Below are positions 8,329 to 17,693 of a DNA stretch of 64,000 nt, one piece after another; positions within the stretch are counted from its first letter, which is position 1; each line of letters opens with the position of its first letter. Both the position numbers and the translations under genes were made by a program. Origin of the DNA: Stenotrophomonas sp. 24(2023) (GTDB lineage Bacteria; Pseudomonadota; Gammaproteobacteria; Xanthomonadales; Xanthomonadaceae); assembly GCF_030913365.1 (NCBI RefSeq), contig NZ_CP133160.1:868001-932000 (forward strand), read 5' to 3'. The notes under the pieces were generated by a model. It saw only the letters and a list, made by a program, of their open reading frames with translations. It ran no database searches and had not been told where the DNA came from.

Positions 8329-8547
8329 GGGGGAAGGTGTCCATATAACCGGATGGAATGTGCTGGTGAGCACTGTTCCTGCGACGCAATTCTAGCGTTA
8401 ACGAATACTTGACGCGCCCCGGGACACGCGGTGGTGGCCGCTCTCTCTCTCCCACGTCCAGCACCGCGTCCTCCCGGGTCCCCACGCCGCCGCTGCCGGC
8501 CAGCGCTAAATGGTTGCTGCTGCAACGTTTTTTGCTGTTACCGGCAT

Positions 8548-8575
8548 TTGACAGCCACCTGAAATTCCCGTTAAT
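8548..8575 (+). promoter_or_regulatory. Candidate promoter for the TonB-dependent receptor gene
   Basis: A perfect -35 TTGACA (8548-8553), a 16-bp spacer and a GTTAAT -10 (8570-8575, 4 of 6 matches) lie about 90 bp before the ATG at 8667. This is inside the 338-bp gap 8329-8666. Upstream of it, TTGC-TGCT-GCAA (8517-8528) is a short inverted repeat that could be an operator. Nothing else was recognised in the gap. Confidence 0.4.
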
Positions 8576-8666
8576 TCCTGAATTGCGCACCGCAACAACC
8601 GCCGTCCGCCCAACCGTCGTGATGTCGATTCCGGTGCCCGCCCTCTCCAACCGGAGCCGCACCCCG

Positions 8667-11051
8667 ATGACCCGCAAGACCAGCCTGATCGCCGCCGCCG
8701 TCGCTGTCGCACTCGGTGGTTCCCCCTGGATCGCCAGCGCCCAGTCCACGCCCACGGCCAACACCCTGGACACGGTGATCGTCACCGGTACCCGCGTGGC
8801 CGACCGCACCGTGGCCCAGTCGCAGTCCCCCATCGACATCATCACCCCGGAAGTGCTGCAGTCCACCGGCACCTCCGAACTGGCCACCGCGCTGTCGCGC
8901 GCGCTGCCCTCGCTGAACTTCCCGCGCCCGGCCCTGACCGACGGCACCAGCGGCGTGCGCCCGGCCCAGCTGCGCGGCCTCTCCCCCGACCAGGTGCTGG
9001 TGCTGGTCAACGGCAAGCGCCGCCACACCTCGGCACTGATCAACGTCAACGGCAGCATCGGCCGCGGCTCCTCGGCGGTGGACATCAACGCCATTCCGAT
9101 CGCCGCGATCGAACGGGTGGAAGTGCTGCGTGACGGTGCCTCGGCCCAGTACGGCTCCGATGCGATCGCCGGCGTGGTCAACATCGTGCTCAAGGGCAGC
9201 GGTGCCGGCGGCAGCCTGGCGGTCGATTACGGCCAGTACACCGAAGGCGACGGCAAGAAGTACCAGCTGTCCGGCGATACCGGCGTCAGTTTCGCCGGTG
9301 GCCGCGGCAGCGTGCACCTGGCCGGGCAGATCAGCCAGCAGGATGAGAGCAACCGCGCCGGCCCCTACCAGGGCACCACCCCCAACACCGGCAATTTCCC
9401 CAGCATCGGCCAGACCACCTTCGTGGTCGGCGACCCCAAGGTGGACGCCACCGCCGCCTCGGCCAATGCCAGCTTCAACTTCACCGACCACGTCACCGGC
9501 TACGCCACCGCGCTGCTGAGCAACCGCGACATCACCTCGTTCGCGTTCTACCGCTCGCGCACCCACAGCGGCCAGGGCGCGCTGCTGGCGCAGACCTACC
9601 CGGACGGCTTCGTGCCGGAAATCAACCAGTACTCCAAGGACCGTTCGCTGGTGCTGGGCGTGAAGGGTGACACCGGCAGCGGCTGGACCTGGGACATCAG
9701 CGCCAACCACGGCGAGAACACCCTGGACTTCCACACCCGCAACAGCATCAACTACAGCCTGGGCACCGCCAGCCCGCGTTCGTTCTATGACGGCACGCTC
9801 AAGTACACCCAGGACATCCTCAACGCCGATTTCACCAAGGCGCTGGACTGGGGCCTGGCCTACCCGGTCACGCTGTCCTTCGGTGGCGAGTACCGCAAGG
9901 AGAAGTGGGAACAGCTGCCGGGTGAACTCAATTCCTATACCGGCAGCGCTGCGCAGGGCTTCGGTGGCTTCACCCCCACCAACGAAGTGCATGCCGATCG
10001 CCACAACTACGCCGTCTACGCTGGCCTGGAAGCCGACCTGACCGATAAGTTCTCCGCCGGCATCACCGGCCGCTACGAGGACTACTCGGACTTCGGCGAC
10101 AAGTTCTCCGGCAAGCTGTCGGCGCGCTATGCGTTCACCGACAAGGTCGCCCTGCGCGCCACCGCCTCCAGTGGCTTCCGCGCGCCCTCGCTGGCCCAGC
10201 AGGGCTACCAGGCGGTGACCAGCACGATCATCAACGGCGTGTTCTTCGACCGGGGCACCTTCCCGACCACCAGTGCCGCCGCCCAGGCCCTGGGAGCGTC
10301 CAAGCTGAAGGCCGAAACGGCCACCAGCTACAGCCTGGGCCTGGTGCTGCAGCCGGTGGACCGCCTGTACGTGACCGTCGATGCCTACCAGATCGACATC
10401 GACGACCGCATCGCGCTGTCTTCCAACATCACCACCACGCCGGCCGCGGCCACCCTGCTGACCGGGCTGGGCCTGCCGCAGGTCACCGCGTTCTCCTACT
10501 TCACCAACGGCCTGGACACGCGCACCCGTGGCGTGGACGTGGTGTCCAGCTACACCGTGCCGTTCGCGGCCAGCAGCCTGGAGCTGACCGCGGCCTACAG
10601 CTACAACGACACCGAAGTGAAGAAGTTCGCGGCATCGCCGGCAGTGTTCGGCCCGCTGGGCATCACCCAGCCGCTGATCGGCCGCGACGAGATCGGCCGC
10701 ATCGAGGACAGCTTCCCGCGCGACAAGGCCATCCTCAGCGGTACCTGGCGCTCGGATCACTGGGAACTGGGCCTGGCCGCCACCCGCTACGGCAGCTTCA
10801 CCGTGCGCAACTCGGCCACGCCGCTGCGTGACCAGACCTACGGCGACAAGTGGGTGCTGGATGCCTCGGCGAGCTACAAGCCGAGCAGCAACTGGACCCT
10901 GACCGTGGGTGCGGACAACCTGCTGGACGAATACCCCGACCGCACCACCGACCTGCAGAACTCCACCTGGGGCATGTTGCCCTACAGCAACTACTCGCCG
11001 TTCGGCTTCAACGGCGCGTACGTGTACGGCCGCATCAGGTACACCTGGTAA
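8667..11051 (+). CDS. TonB-dependent outer-membrane receptor
   Basis: A 794-residue outer-membrane receptor. A signal peptide (about 1-25, cut after ASA) is followed directly by a TonB-box-like LDTVIVTGTR. Next come the plug domain, with LRGLSPDQVLVLVNGKRRH and VEVLRDGASAQYGSDAIAGVVNIVLK, and a 22-strand beta-barrel ending in the aromatic RIRYTW typical of outer-membrane proteins. No N-terminal signalling (STN) domain is present. Such receptors import ligands too large for porins using TonB energy; the substrate is unknown. The start at 8667 was chosen because it opens the signal peptide and has GGAG upstream; the frame runs back to 8409 with no signal-like sequence. It is a clear paralogue of the receptor at 26150. 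Confidence 0.9.
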   Translation: MTRKTSLIAAAVAVALGGSPWIASAQSTPTANTLDTVIVTGTRVADRTVAQSQSPIDIITPEVLQSTGTSELATALSRALPSLNFPRPALTDGTSGVRPAQLRGLSPDQVLVLVNGKRRHTSALINVNGSIGRGSSAVDINAIPIAAIERVEVLRDGASAQYGSDAIAGVVNIVLKGSGAGGSLAVDYGQYTEGDGKKYQLSGDTGVSFAGGRGSVHLAGQISQQDESNRAGPYQGTTPNTGNFPSIGQTTFVVGDPKVDATAASANASFNFTDHVTGYATALLSNRDITSFAFYRSRTHSGQGALLAQTYPDGFVPEINQYSKDRSLVLGVKGDTGSGWTWDISANHGENTLDFHTRNSINYSLGTASPRSFYDGTLKYTQDILNADFTKALDWGLAYPVTLSFGGEYRKEKWEQLPGELNSYTGSAAQGFGGFTPTNEVHADRHNYAVYAGLEADLTDKFSAGITGRYEDYSDFGDKFSGKLSARYAFTDKVALRATASSGFRAPSLAQQGYQAVTSTIINGVFFDRGTFPTTSAAAQALGASKLKAETATSYSLGLVLQPVDRLYVTVDAYQIDIDDRIALSSNITTTPAAATLLTGLGLPQVTAFSYFTNGLDTRTRGVDVVSSYTVPFAASSLELTAAYSYNDTEVKKFAASPAVFGPLGITQPLIGRDEIGRIEDSFPRDKAILSGTWRSDHWELGLAATRYGSFTVRNSATPLRDQTYGDKWVLDASASYKPSSNWTLTVGADNLLDEYPDRTTDLQNSTWGMLPYSNYSPFGFNGAYVYGRIRYTW

Positions 11052-11153
11052 GGCGTGCCGGCCGCTGGCCGGCCCCCCGCCGCGTCTGGAGGCGCGCCCT
11101 TCCTGTTGAAGGGTCGCGCCGAAGGCGGGGGAGAGCAGACATGCGTGAGCAGA

Positions 11154-11188
11154 CCCGCAGGCCCCGGCAGCAGGCCTGCGGGTTTGCT
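11154..11188 (+). terminator. Hairpin after the TonB-dependent receptor gene
   Basis: CCCGCAGGCC (11154-11163) pairs with GGCCTGCGGG (11173-11182) in a 10-bp perfect stem with a 9-base loop, followed by TTTGCT. It is a plausible intrinsic terminator, with a short T-run, between the receptor gene and ybaL. Confidence 0.6.
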
Positions 11189-11244
11189 GTATCTGGCGCC
11201 ATCGGTGAAAATCGGGCCATCCCCCGATTTTCCTGCGAGTGCCG

Positions 11245-12942
11245 ATGCACCATGACACCGACCTGATCAACATCGTGGCCGTTGGCCTGGGGCTCGCCTT
11301 CATCCTGGGCGCGCTGGCCAACAAGCTGCGCTTGTCTCCTCTGGTCGGGTACCTGGTGGCTGGCATCTGCGTCGGCCCGTTCACCCCCGGCTTCGTAGCC
11401 GACCAGGCGCTGGCCAACCAGCTGGCCGAACTGGGCGTGATGCTGCTGATGTTCGGCGTCGGCCTGCATTTCTCGCTGAAGGACCTGATGGCGGTCAAGG
11501 CCATCGCCATCCCCGGTGCCATCGGCCAGATCGCCGTGGCGACCCTGCTCGGCTGGGGCGTGGCCTGGCTGATGGGCTGGCCGGCCATCCATGGCGTGGT
11601 GTTCGGCTTCTCCCTGGCCACGGCCAGTACCGTGGTGCTGCTGCGGGCGATGGAAGAACGCCGCCTGCTGGAGACCATGCGCGGCAAGATCGCGGTGGGC
11701 TGGCTGATCGTGGAGGACCTGGCCTGCGTGCTGGCCCTGGTGATGATGCCGGTCATGGCCGGCGTGTTCGGCCCCGATGCCGGCAAGGAAGCACACACGC
11801 TGGGCAGCGTGCTGGCCAGCATCGGCTGGACCTTCGTGCAGCTGGGCCTGTTCGTGGCGGTGATGCTGGTGGTCGGCCGCCGGGTCATTCCCTGGATCCT
11901 CGAACGCATCGCCGGCACCGGTTCGCGCGAGCTGTTCACCCTGTCCGTGCTGGCCATCGCACTGGGCGTGGCGTTCGGCTCGGCCATGCTGTTCGGCGTG
12001 TCCTTCGCGCTGGGCGCATTCTTCGCCGGCATGCTGCTCAACGAATCGGAACTCAGCCACAAGGCCGCGCATGATTCGCTGCCGCTGCGCGATGCGTTCG
12101 CGGTGCTGTTCTTCGTCTCGGTGGGCATGCTGTTCGACCCGAACATCCTCATCCAGCACCCCTGGCAGGTGCTGGCCACGGTGCTGATCATCATGTTCGG
12201 CAAGTCGGCCGCCGCGTTCTTCATCGTGCGCGCCTTCGGCCACCCCACCAGCACCGCGCTGACCATCTCGGCCAGCCTGGCGCAGATCGGTGAATTCGCC
12301 TTCATCATCGCCGGCCTCGGCGTGGCGCTGCAGATCCTGCCCAAGGAAGGCCAGTCGCTGGTGCTGGCCGGTGCGCTGGTATCGATCATGCTCAACCCGG
12401 TGGTGTTCGGCCTGCTCGACCGCTGGCAGGCCAAGCAGGAGCACCTGCCGCAGCCGCCGGAGCCCGAAGAGGCCACCGGCCCCTCGCGCGACCTGCACGA
12501 CCACGCCATCGTGATCGGCTACGGCCGCGTCGGCAGCGAACTGGCGCAGGTGCTGCGCGACCGTGGCGTGCCCGTGCTGGTGATCGATGACAACAAGGAA
12601 CACGTCGAGCAGGCGCACGCCAAGGGCCTGGCCGCGATCCGTGGCAGCGCGGCGGCCGATCGCGTGCTGGCCGAGGCGCACCCGGAACGCGCCAAGATCG
12701 CCGTGCTGGCCATCCCGCAGCCGCTGGAAGCCGGCGAAGCGCTGGCCAAGCTGCGCGCCATCAACCCCACCCTGACCCTGCTGGCCCGCGCGCACAGCGA
12801 CGCCGAGGTGAAGCACCTGCTTGAGCACGGTGCCGACGGTACGGTGATGGCCGAGCGCGAACTGGCCTACTCGCTGGCGGAAATGGTGATGGCCACCCCG
12901 CCCTACCGTGGCCTGGGCCAGCACAGCATTCCGGTGGTCTGA
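11245..12942 (+). CDS. ybaL: YbaL/Kef-type K+/H+ antiporter
   Basis: A 565-residue protein. The first 390 residues carry 12-13 membrane segments of the CPA2 exchanger fold, including LGVMLLMFGVGLHFSLKDL. From about 420 there is a cytoplasmic RCK (TrkA-N) domain with a nucleotide-binding Rossmann motif (IVIGYGRVGSEL) and the acidic VIDDNKEHVE. The opening HHDTDLINIV...LAFILGALANKLRLSPLVGYL closely follows E. coli YbaL. It should move monovalent cations, probably potassium, against protons in response to nucleotide binding. The ATG at 11245 was chosen over the GTG at 11239 because YbaL proteins start MHH. The gene stands alone between two hairpins. Confidence 0.9.
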   Translation: MHHDTDLINIVAVGLGLAFILGALANKLRLSPLVGYLVAGICVGPFTPGFVADQALANQLAELGVMLLMFGVGLHFSLKDLMAVKAIAIPGAIGQIAVATLLGWGVAWLMGWPAIHGVVFGFSLATASTVVLLRAMEERRLLETMRGKIAVGWLIVEDLACVLALVMMPVMAGVFGPDAGKEAHTLGSVLASIGWTFVQLGLFVAVMLVVGRRVIPWILERIAGTGSRELFTLSVLAIALGVAFGSAMLFGVSFALGAFFAGMLLNESELSHKAAHDSLPLRDAFAVLFFVSVGMLFDPNILIQHPWQVLATVLIIMFGKSAAAFFIVRAFGHPTSTALTISASLAQIGEFAFIIAGLGVALQILPKEGQSLVLAGALVSIMLNPVVFGLLDRWQAKQEHLPQPPEPEEATGPSRDLHDHAIVIGYGRVGSELAQVLRDRGVPVLVIDDNKEHVEQAHAKGLAAIRGSAAADRVLAEAHPERAKIAVLAIPQPLEAGEALAKLRAINPTLTLLARAHSDAEVKHLLEHGADGTVMAERELAYSLAEMVMATPPYRGLGQHSIPVV

Positions 12943-12968
12943 GGCGGCACCACCGCCACGAAAAAAGT

Positions 12969-13006
12969 GATCCCCGGCCGACCCGCATCGGCCGGGGATC
13001 TGTTTT
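12969..13006. terminator. Strong intrinsic terminator after ybaL
   Basis: GATCCCCGGCCGA (12969-12981) pairs with TCGGCCGGGGATC (12988-13000), 13 bp with a 6-base loop. TGTTTT follows, and a six-A run precedes it, so it can work in both directions between convergent ybaL and the AraC-type gene. The remaining 90 bp up to 13095 shows nothing recognisable. Confidence 0.85.
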
Positions 13007-13095
13007 CGCCACTGCCTTGGAGAGGCACGTCCACCGTACTCCAATCGCGCGGCCGTGGTGATCGCCAGAGGCGATGAGCAAACAGCCGCGCGCTA

Positions 13096-13983
13096 TCAGC
13101 CGGCCAGCGGCAGGCAGACGTCCGCGCGCAGCTGATCCCCGGGCACCTGCTCGGGGTCGTCGTGGAAGTGGAAGTACAGAGGGGCTTCCGCCAACGTGTA
13201 GCCGCTGCCGGGCCACCAGTCGCGCAGCAATGCGTCGCCCAGCGCCTGCAGCCGTTCATAAGGCCCGACGTGGTGCGCCACGGCGTGCCGGCCGGCCCCC
13301 AGCACCTGCCGCCGGAGGGGGACCGGCAGTGCCGGCAACGGCACGGCGAACCCCATGCCGCAGTCGAAGCGGTGACGGTGCCCCGGGACATCACGGTGGT
13401 CATCGACAGCGATGCCCACGAGGTGCCGCAGCGCCTCGTCCATGCCCCCTGCCTGTGCCCAGGCGAACAGCCGGCCAAACCCGGCGTCCAGATCGGCGAA
13501 TGCGCCCCGGGTCCGCAGCAGCACGACATCGAATGGCTCCAGCGTGCGCACCTGCACCTGCAGCGGCGTCGCTTCCGTGCCCGGCACGTCGGCCGGCGGC
13601 CGGGCCAATGCCTGCTGCCACTGTTCACGCAGCCCCACGTCGTCGCGCAACTGCCGGGGTGTCGCCTGCACCCGCTGCCGGCAACGCCGCGCCAGCGCCT
13701 GCGCGCTGCCATAGCCCGCGGCCAGGGCGGCCTCGGTGACACTGGCCGAGGGCTGCTGCAGGACCTGCAGGGCACTGAGCAGGCGCAGGCGGTCCAGTGT
13801 CTGGCCCGGGCTTTCGCCGGTCAGTGCGCGGTACAGGCGCTGGAAATGAAATGGCGACTGATGGGCGATGCCGGCCAGGGTGGTCACGTCCGGCAGGGGC
13901 TGCTGCGCGCGCAGGCACGCCTGCAGGTGCTCGATGACCCGCTCGATACCCTGCGCCTGGCGCAGGCGGGCAAGCTGCTTCAT
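13096..13983 (-). CDS. AraC-family regulator with GyrI-like effector domain
   Basis: A 295-residue protein. Residues about 10-110 form an AraC/XylS double helix-turn-helix (FHFQRLYRALTGESPGQTLDRLRLLSALQVL, then VTEAALAAGYGSAQALARRCRQ). The C-terminal half, from about 140, matches the GyrI-like/Bacterial transcription activator effector-binding fold (VRTLEPFDVVLLRTRGAFADL, HHVGPYERLQALGDALL, YFHFHDD). This is the DNA-binding-first arrangement of Rob and similar regulators, which bind small hydrophobic or cationic molecules. The ATG at 13983 has AAGGAG eight to nine bases upstream; the upstream extension to 14109 is unsupported. The target genes are unknown. It lies 82 bp downstream of metY on the same strand. 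Confidence 0.85.
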   Translation of the reverse strand: MKQLARLRQAQGIERVIEHLQACLRAQQPLPDVTTLAGIAHQSPFHFQRLYRALTGESPGQTLDRLRLLSALQVLQQPSASVTEAALAAGYGSAQALARRCRQRVQATPRQLRDDVGLREQWQQALARPPADVPGTEATPLQVQVRTLEPFDVVLLRTRGAFADLDAGFGRLFAWAQAGGMDEALRHLVGIAVDDHRDVPGHRHRFDCGMGFAVPLPALPVPLRRQVLGAGRHAVAHHVGPYERLQALGDALLRDWWPGSGYTLAEAPLYFHFHDDPEQVPGDQLRADVCLPLAG

Positions 13984-14065
13984 GGCCGTCTCCTTCCTGT
14001 GGACGGCCATGATGGTGCCGCACCGGCCAGCGCGCTGCGTGACCGATCCTGCGCGATGGCCGCCC

Positions 14066-15352
14066 TCAGGCCCGCGCCAGGGCCTGGCCCAGGTCGGCCA
14101 GCAGGTCATCGATGTGCTCGATGCCGATCGACAGGCGCACGGTATCTTCGCTGACGCCGGCCTGCAGCAGTTCCGCCGGGCTCAGCTGCCGGTGCGTGGT
14201 GGAGGCCGGGTGGGTCGCCAGCGATTTGGCATCGCCCAGGTTCACCAGCCGGGTGAACAGCTGCAGGGCATCCAGGAAACGGGCACCTGCTTCGCGCCCG
14301 CCAGGCAGGCCGAAGGTCAGCACGCCCGAGCCCTGGCCGCCCAGGTAGCGCTGCGCCAACCCGTGCTGGTCGTCGCCCGGCAGGCCGGCATAGCGCACCC
14401 AGGCGACCTTGCTGTGCGCGGCCAGGAACTCGGCCACGGCCCGTGCATTGGCGTTGATGCGGTCCATGCGCAGGGCCAGGGTTTCAATGCCCTGCAGGAT
14501 CAGGAAGGCATTGAACGGCGACAGCGCAGCGCCGGTGTTGCGCAGCGGCACCACCCGCGCGCGGCCGATGTAGGCTGCCGGGCCCAGGGCTTCGGTATAG
14601 ACCACCCCGTGGTAACTGGGATCGGGTTGGTTCAGGCGCGGGAACCGTGCCGCCTGCGCCCGCCAGTCGAAACGGCCGGCATCGACGATGGCCCCGCCCA
14701 GGCTGGTGCCATGGCCGCCCAGGTACTTGGTCAGCGAATGCACCACGATGTCCGCACCGTGTTCGATCGGCCGCAGCAGGTAGGGCGTGGCCACGGTGTT
14801 GTCGACGATCAGCGGCACACCCGCCGCATGCGCGACATCGGCCAGCGCGGCGATATCGGTGATGTTGCCGCGCGGGTTGCCGATCGATTCGACGAACACC
14901 GCCTTGGTGCGGCCATCGATCAGCGTGGCGAACGCGGCCGGGTCGGCCGGATCGGCGAAGCGCGCCTGGATGCCGTACTGCGGCAGCGTATGCGCCAGCA
15001 GGTTCCAGGTGCCGCCGTACAGGGCACTGGAGGCGACGATGTTGTCGCCGGCCTCGGCGATGGTCTGCAGGGCATAGGTGATGGCCGCCTGGCCGGAGGC
15101 CAGCGCCAGCGCGCCGATCCCGCCCTCCAGCGCCGCCACGCGCTGTTCCAGCACATCGGTGGTGGGGTTCATGATGCGCGTGTAGATGTTGCCCTGTACC
15201 TTCAGGTCGAACAGGTCCGCACCGTGCTGGGTGTCATCGAAGGCATAGGCCACGGTCTGGTAGATCGGCACCGCCACCGCACGCGTGGTGGGGTCGGGGC
15301 GGTAGCCACCGTGTACGGCCAGGGTTTCCAGATGCCACTGCGGACCACTCAT
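14066..15352 (-). CDS. metY: O-acetylhomoserine sulfhydrylase-type PLP enzyme
   Basis: A 428-residue cytoplasmic enzyme of the Cys/Met metabolism PLP family. Visible hallmarks are the opening [57 protein letters not shown], the PLP-lysine motif [13 protein letters not shown], and the C-terminal [13 protein letters not shown]...[14 protein letters not shown]. Length and motifs fit MetY (O-acetylhomoserine aminocarboxypropyltransferase), which makes homocysteine from O-acetylhomoserine and sulfide. Cystathionine gamma-synthases are usually shorter (about 390). The ATG at 15352 has GGAG nine bases upstream. A GTG at 15361 is a weaker alternative. I see no SAM riboswitch upstream; the 183 bp to the divergent regulator at 15536 holds no recognised element. 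Confidence 0.88.
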   Translation of the reverse strand: MSGPQWHLETLAVHGGYRPDPTTRAVAVPIYQTVAYAFDDTQHGADLFDLKVQGNIYTRIMNPTTDVLEQRVAALEGGIGALALASGQAAITYALQTIAEAGDNIVASSALYGGTWNLLAHTLPQYGIQARFADPADPAAFATLIDGRTKAVFVESIGNPRGNITDIAALADVAHAAGVPLIVDNTVATPYLLRPIEHGADIVVHSLTKYLGGHGTSLGGAIVDAGRFDWRAQAARFPRLNQPDPSYHGVVYTEALGPAAYIGRARVVPLRNTGAALSPFNAFLILQGIETLALRMDRINANARAVAEFLAAHSKVAWVRYAGLPGDDQHGLAQRYLGGQGSGVLTFGLPGGREAGARFLDALQLFTRLVNLGDAKSLATHPASTTHRQLSPAELLQAGVSEDTVRLSIGIEHIDDLLADLGQALARA

Positions 15353-15535
15353 CGACGCCACTCCATGGGTTGGAAAGCACCCACCATAGGGCAGCCCGGC
15401 GGTCCAGCCAGAGAGCGGTTGGTGATCTGCTCACGCCGTCTGGTTATCAGGTTGGCGCCCATTCAGGCAGCAGGCAGGAGCGGTTGCTAGGCTGCGCCGC
15501 CAGGGCGCACTGCCCATTGGCATGGAGGCCATCGC

Positions 15536-16267
15536 ATGCACACTCCCCCTTGGTTGTCCCCTGCCCGGCCGGCGGCCACACCGCAGGTGCTGCTGGTGGA
15601 GGACGACCGGCGCCTGGCCGAACTCATCGGCGATTACCTGCGCGAACATGGCTTTGCCGTGCAGCACGTGGCACGCGGCGACCTGGCCGGCGATGCCTGC
15701 CGGCAACATGCGCCGCAGCTGGTGGTGCTGGACCTGATGCTGCCCGGGCTGGGCGGCATCGATGTCTGCCGCCAGATCCGGGGCTTTTCCCAGGTACCCA
15801 TCCTGATGCTCACCGCCTGCGAGGATGACGTGGACCAGGTGCTGGGCCTGGAATCGGGCGCGGACGACTACGTACTCAAGCCCGTGGAGCCCCGCCTGCT
15901 GCTGGCACGGCTGCGCGCGCTGCTGCGCCGCCAGTCGGTGGCCAGTGGTCACGACGGCGGGCGGCTGGAACATGGCCAGCTGCTGATCGATCGCCACCAG
16001 CGCGAGGTGCAGCTGCAGGGCCAGCGGGTGGAGGTAGGCACCACCGAATTCGAGATCCTGTGGCTGCTGGCCAGCCAGCCCGGCCAGGTGCTCTCGCGCG
16101 ACCAGATCCTGCACGCCGTGCGCGGCATCGGCTTCGACGGCCAGGACCGCAGCGTGGATGTGAGCATCGGCAAGCTGCGCCGCAAGCTGGGCGACGATGC
16201 GCGCGAGCCGCGCCGCATCAAGACCATCTGGGGCCGCGGCTACCAGTTCAACCCGGTGGCTTGGTAG
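15536..16267 (+). CDS. rstA: OmpR-family response regulator, RstA-like
   Basis: A 243-residue response regulator. The receiver domain (about 17-130) has the acidic pair VEDD, the phosphorylated Asp66 in VVLDLMLPG, and the K of LKPVEP. The C-terminal winged-helix domain (about 145-240) has the OmpR-type TTEFEILWLLASQPGQVLSRDQIL and ending RIKTIWGRGYQFN. GGAGG lies seven bases before the ATG. The partner kinase starts three bases after the stop. Its closest familiar relative is RstA of enterobacteria, which acts in acid and envelope stress. The tandem TTACA boxes downstream at 17575-17601 are in the position and spacing expected for this protein's target. Confidence 0.87.
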   Translation: MHTPPWLSPARPAATPQVLLVEDDRRLAELIGDYLREHGFAVQHVARGDLAGDACRQHAPQLVVLDLMLPGLGGIDVCRQIRGFSQVPILMLTACEDDVDQVLGLESGADDYVLKPVEPRLLLARLRALLRRQSVASGHDGGRLEHGQLLIDRHQREVQLQGQRVEVGTTEFEILWLLASQPGQVLSRDQILHAVRGIGFDGQDRSVDVSIGKLRRKLGDDAREPRRIKTIWGRGYQFNPVAW

Positions 16268-16270
16268 GCC

Positions 16271-17560
16271 ATGCTGCGCCTGTTCCTGCGGTTGTGGCTG
16301 ATTACCGGCACCTGCTTCGTGGTTTCGGTCCTGAGCCTGAATGTCATCCTGGACCATGTCTATGCGCCGGTGCTGGACAGCGTGTTCGCCGAGCAGGTGC
16401 GCGGACAGGTCTACGCCGTGCGCAGCGGCCTGTCCGGGCGCAGTGCCGAGGCGCAGCGCGCGCTGCTGCAGCAGTGGCAGCCGCATTACGGCATTGCGCT
16501 GGCCCTGCTGGATGGGCCGCCGGCACTGGATGCCGCCGAGCAGGCATCGCTGCAGAAGCACCGCTTCGTGGTGCGCGATAATTTCGAGCATGTCCTGCTG
16601 CCCATCGACGATGCGCAGGGACGCTGGGCAAGCCTGCGCCTGCCCGGCGAGGTCTCGCTGGCCCTGCACATGACCCTGCTGGCCTATGCCGGCATCTTGC
16701 TGCTGGTAGGGGCCTGCATTTTCCTGTGGGTACGCCTGCTGTGGCGTGACCTGGAAATCCTGCGTGGCCATGCCGACCGTATCGGCGCCGGCGAACTGCA
16801 CGCGCGTGCACAGGTATCGCCGCGCTCGCAGATCCGGGTCATCGTCGAGCATTCCAACCGCATGGCCGCACGCGTGGCCGAACTGGTGCAACGCCAGCGC
16901 GACCTGACCCATGCGCTTTCCCACGAACTGCGCACCCCCATCGCGCGCCTGTCCTTCGGTCTGGACCTGATGCAGGAAAGCGACGACCCGCAGCGACGCG
17001 CGCATCTGGCCGAAGGCCTGCGCGGTGATCTGGATGAGCTGAACCGGCTGGTCAGCGAACTGCTGGCCTATGAGCGTCTGGAGCAACCCGGCCAGGAGCC
17101 CCCGATGCAGCCCTTCGATGCGCCGCAGTGGCTGCACGAGAGCCTGGCCGATGCCCAGCGTGATGCCGAGCGCACGGGCAAGCAGCTGCGCGCCGCGCCA
17201 ACCGCGCCCACCACTCTGGTCGGCAACCCACGCCTGCTGCAGCTGGCCCTGAACAACCTGGTCGGCAACGCGCTGCGCCATGCGCGCCATCGCGTGGACG
17301 TGGCGCTGTATCTGGATGGCGGACAGGCCTGCCTGCGCGTGGACGATGATGGCCCGGGCATTCCCGAGGCCGACCGTGACACGGTGCTGCGCCCGTTCAC
17401 CCGGCTGGATGAAAGCCGCAGCCGCGATACCGGCGGCTTCGGCCTGGGCCTGGCCATCGTCCACCGCATCGCGCTGCGCCACGGCGGCGGCCTGCAGGTC
17501 GCGGCCAGCCCATACGGCGGCGCGCGGCTGGAACTGCGCTGGCCTCCGACTGGCGGCTGA
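16271..17560 (+). CDS. rstB: Sensor histidine kinase, RstB-like
   Basis: A 429-residue membrane kinase. An N-terminal membrane helix (about 5-27) and a second at about 135-158 enclose a periplasmic sensor region of about 110 residues. A HAMP linker follows, then the dimerisation and phosphoacceptor helix with ALSHELRTPIARL, and an ATP-binding domain with the N box (NNLVGNALRHA), G1 box (VDDDGPGIP) and G2 box (GGFGLGLAIV). Periplasmic length and layout fit RstB-type kinases. The gene is essentially fused in transcription to rstA, with a 3-bp gap. The sensed signal is unknown. Confidence 0.87.
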   Translation: MLRLFLRLWLITGTCFVVSVLSLNVILDHVYAPVLDSVFAEQVRGQVYAVRSGLSGRSAEAQRALLQQWQPHYGIALALLDGPPALDAAEQASLQKHRFVVRDNFEHVLLPIDDAQGRWASLRLPGEVSLALHMTLLAYAGILLLVGACIFLWVRLLWRDLEILRGHADRIGAGELHARAQVSPRSQIRVIVEHSNRMAARVAELVQRQRDLTHALSHELRTPIARLSFGLDLMQESDDPQRRAHLAEGLRGDLDELNRLVSELLAYERLEQPGQEPPMQPFDAPQWLHESLADAQRDAERTGKQLRAAPTAPTTLVGNPRLLQLALNNLVGNALRHARHRVDVALYLDGGQACLRVDDDGPGIPEADRDTVLRPFTRLDESRSRDTGGFGLGLAIVHRIALRHGGGLQVAASPYGGARLELRWPPTGG

Positions 17561-17574
17561 ACGCCCCACCGGCG

Positions 17575-17601
17575 GTTACAGAATTTTACAGGCGGGTTAC
17601 A
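17575..17601 (+). promoter_or_regulatory. Tandem TTACA boxes upstream of mipA (candidate RstA sites)
   Basis: Three TTACA pentamers lie in direct orientation at 17576-17580, 17586-17590 and 17597-17601, spaced by 10 and 11 bp, about one helical turn. The first pair reads TACA-N5-TTACA, the same half-site spacing as the enterobacterial RstA box (TACATNTNGTTACA). The boxes start 15 bp after the rstB stop and end 92 bp before the mipA ATG. Confidence 0.65.
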
Positions 17602-17693
17602 CCTGCGGTGGGAACCGCGTGCGCCATCCGGGCAGGCTTGCCAGCCAGCAGCCGACCGGATGTCGCGCCGCACTTCCCTCGCAGAGAGTCGCC

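Noticed and set aside
8571..12509. A 1312-codon minus-strand open frame across the TonB receptor gene and ybaL
   Set aside because: Shadow of the real plus-strand genes; low-complexity composition and no ribosome site or conserved motif.
15353..15535. A SAM riboswitch upstream of metY
   Set aside because: I searched the gap by eye for the paired stems and conserved loops of SAM riboswitches and found none.
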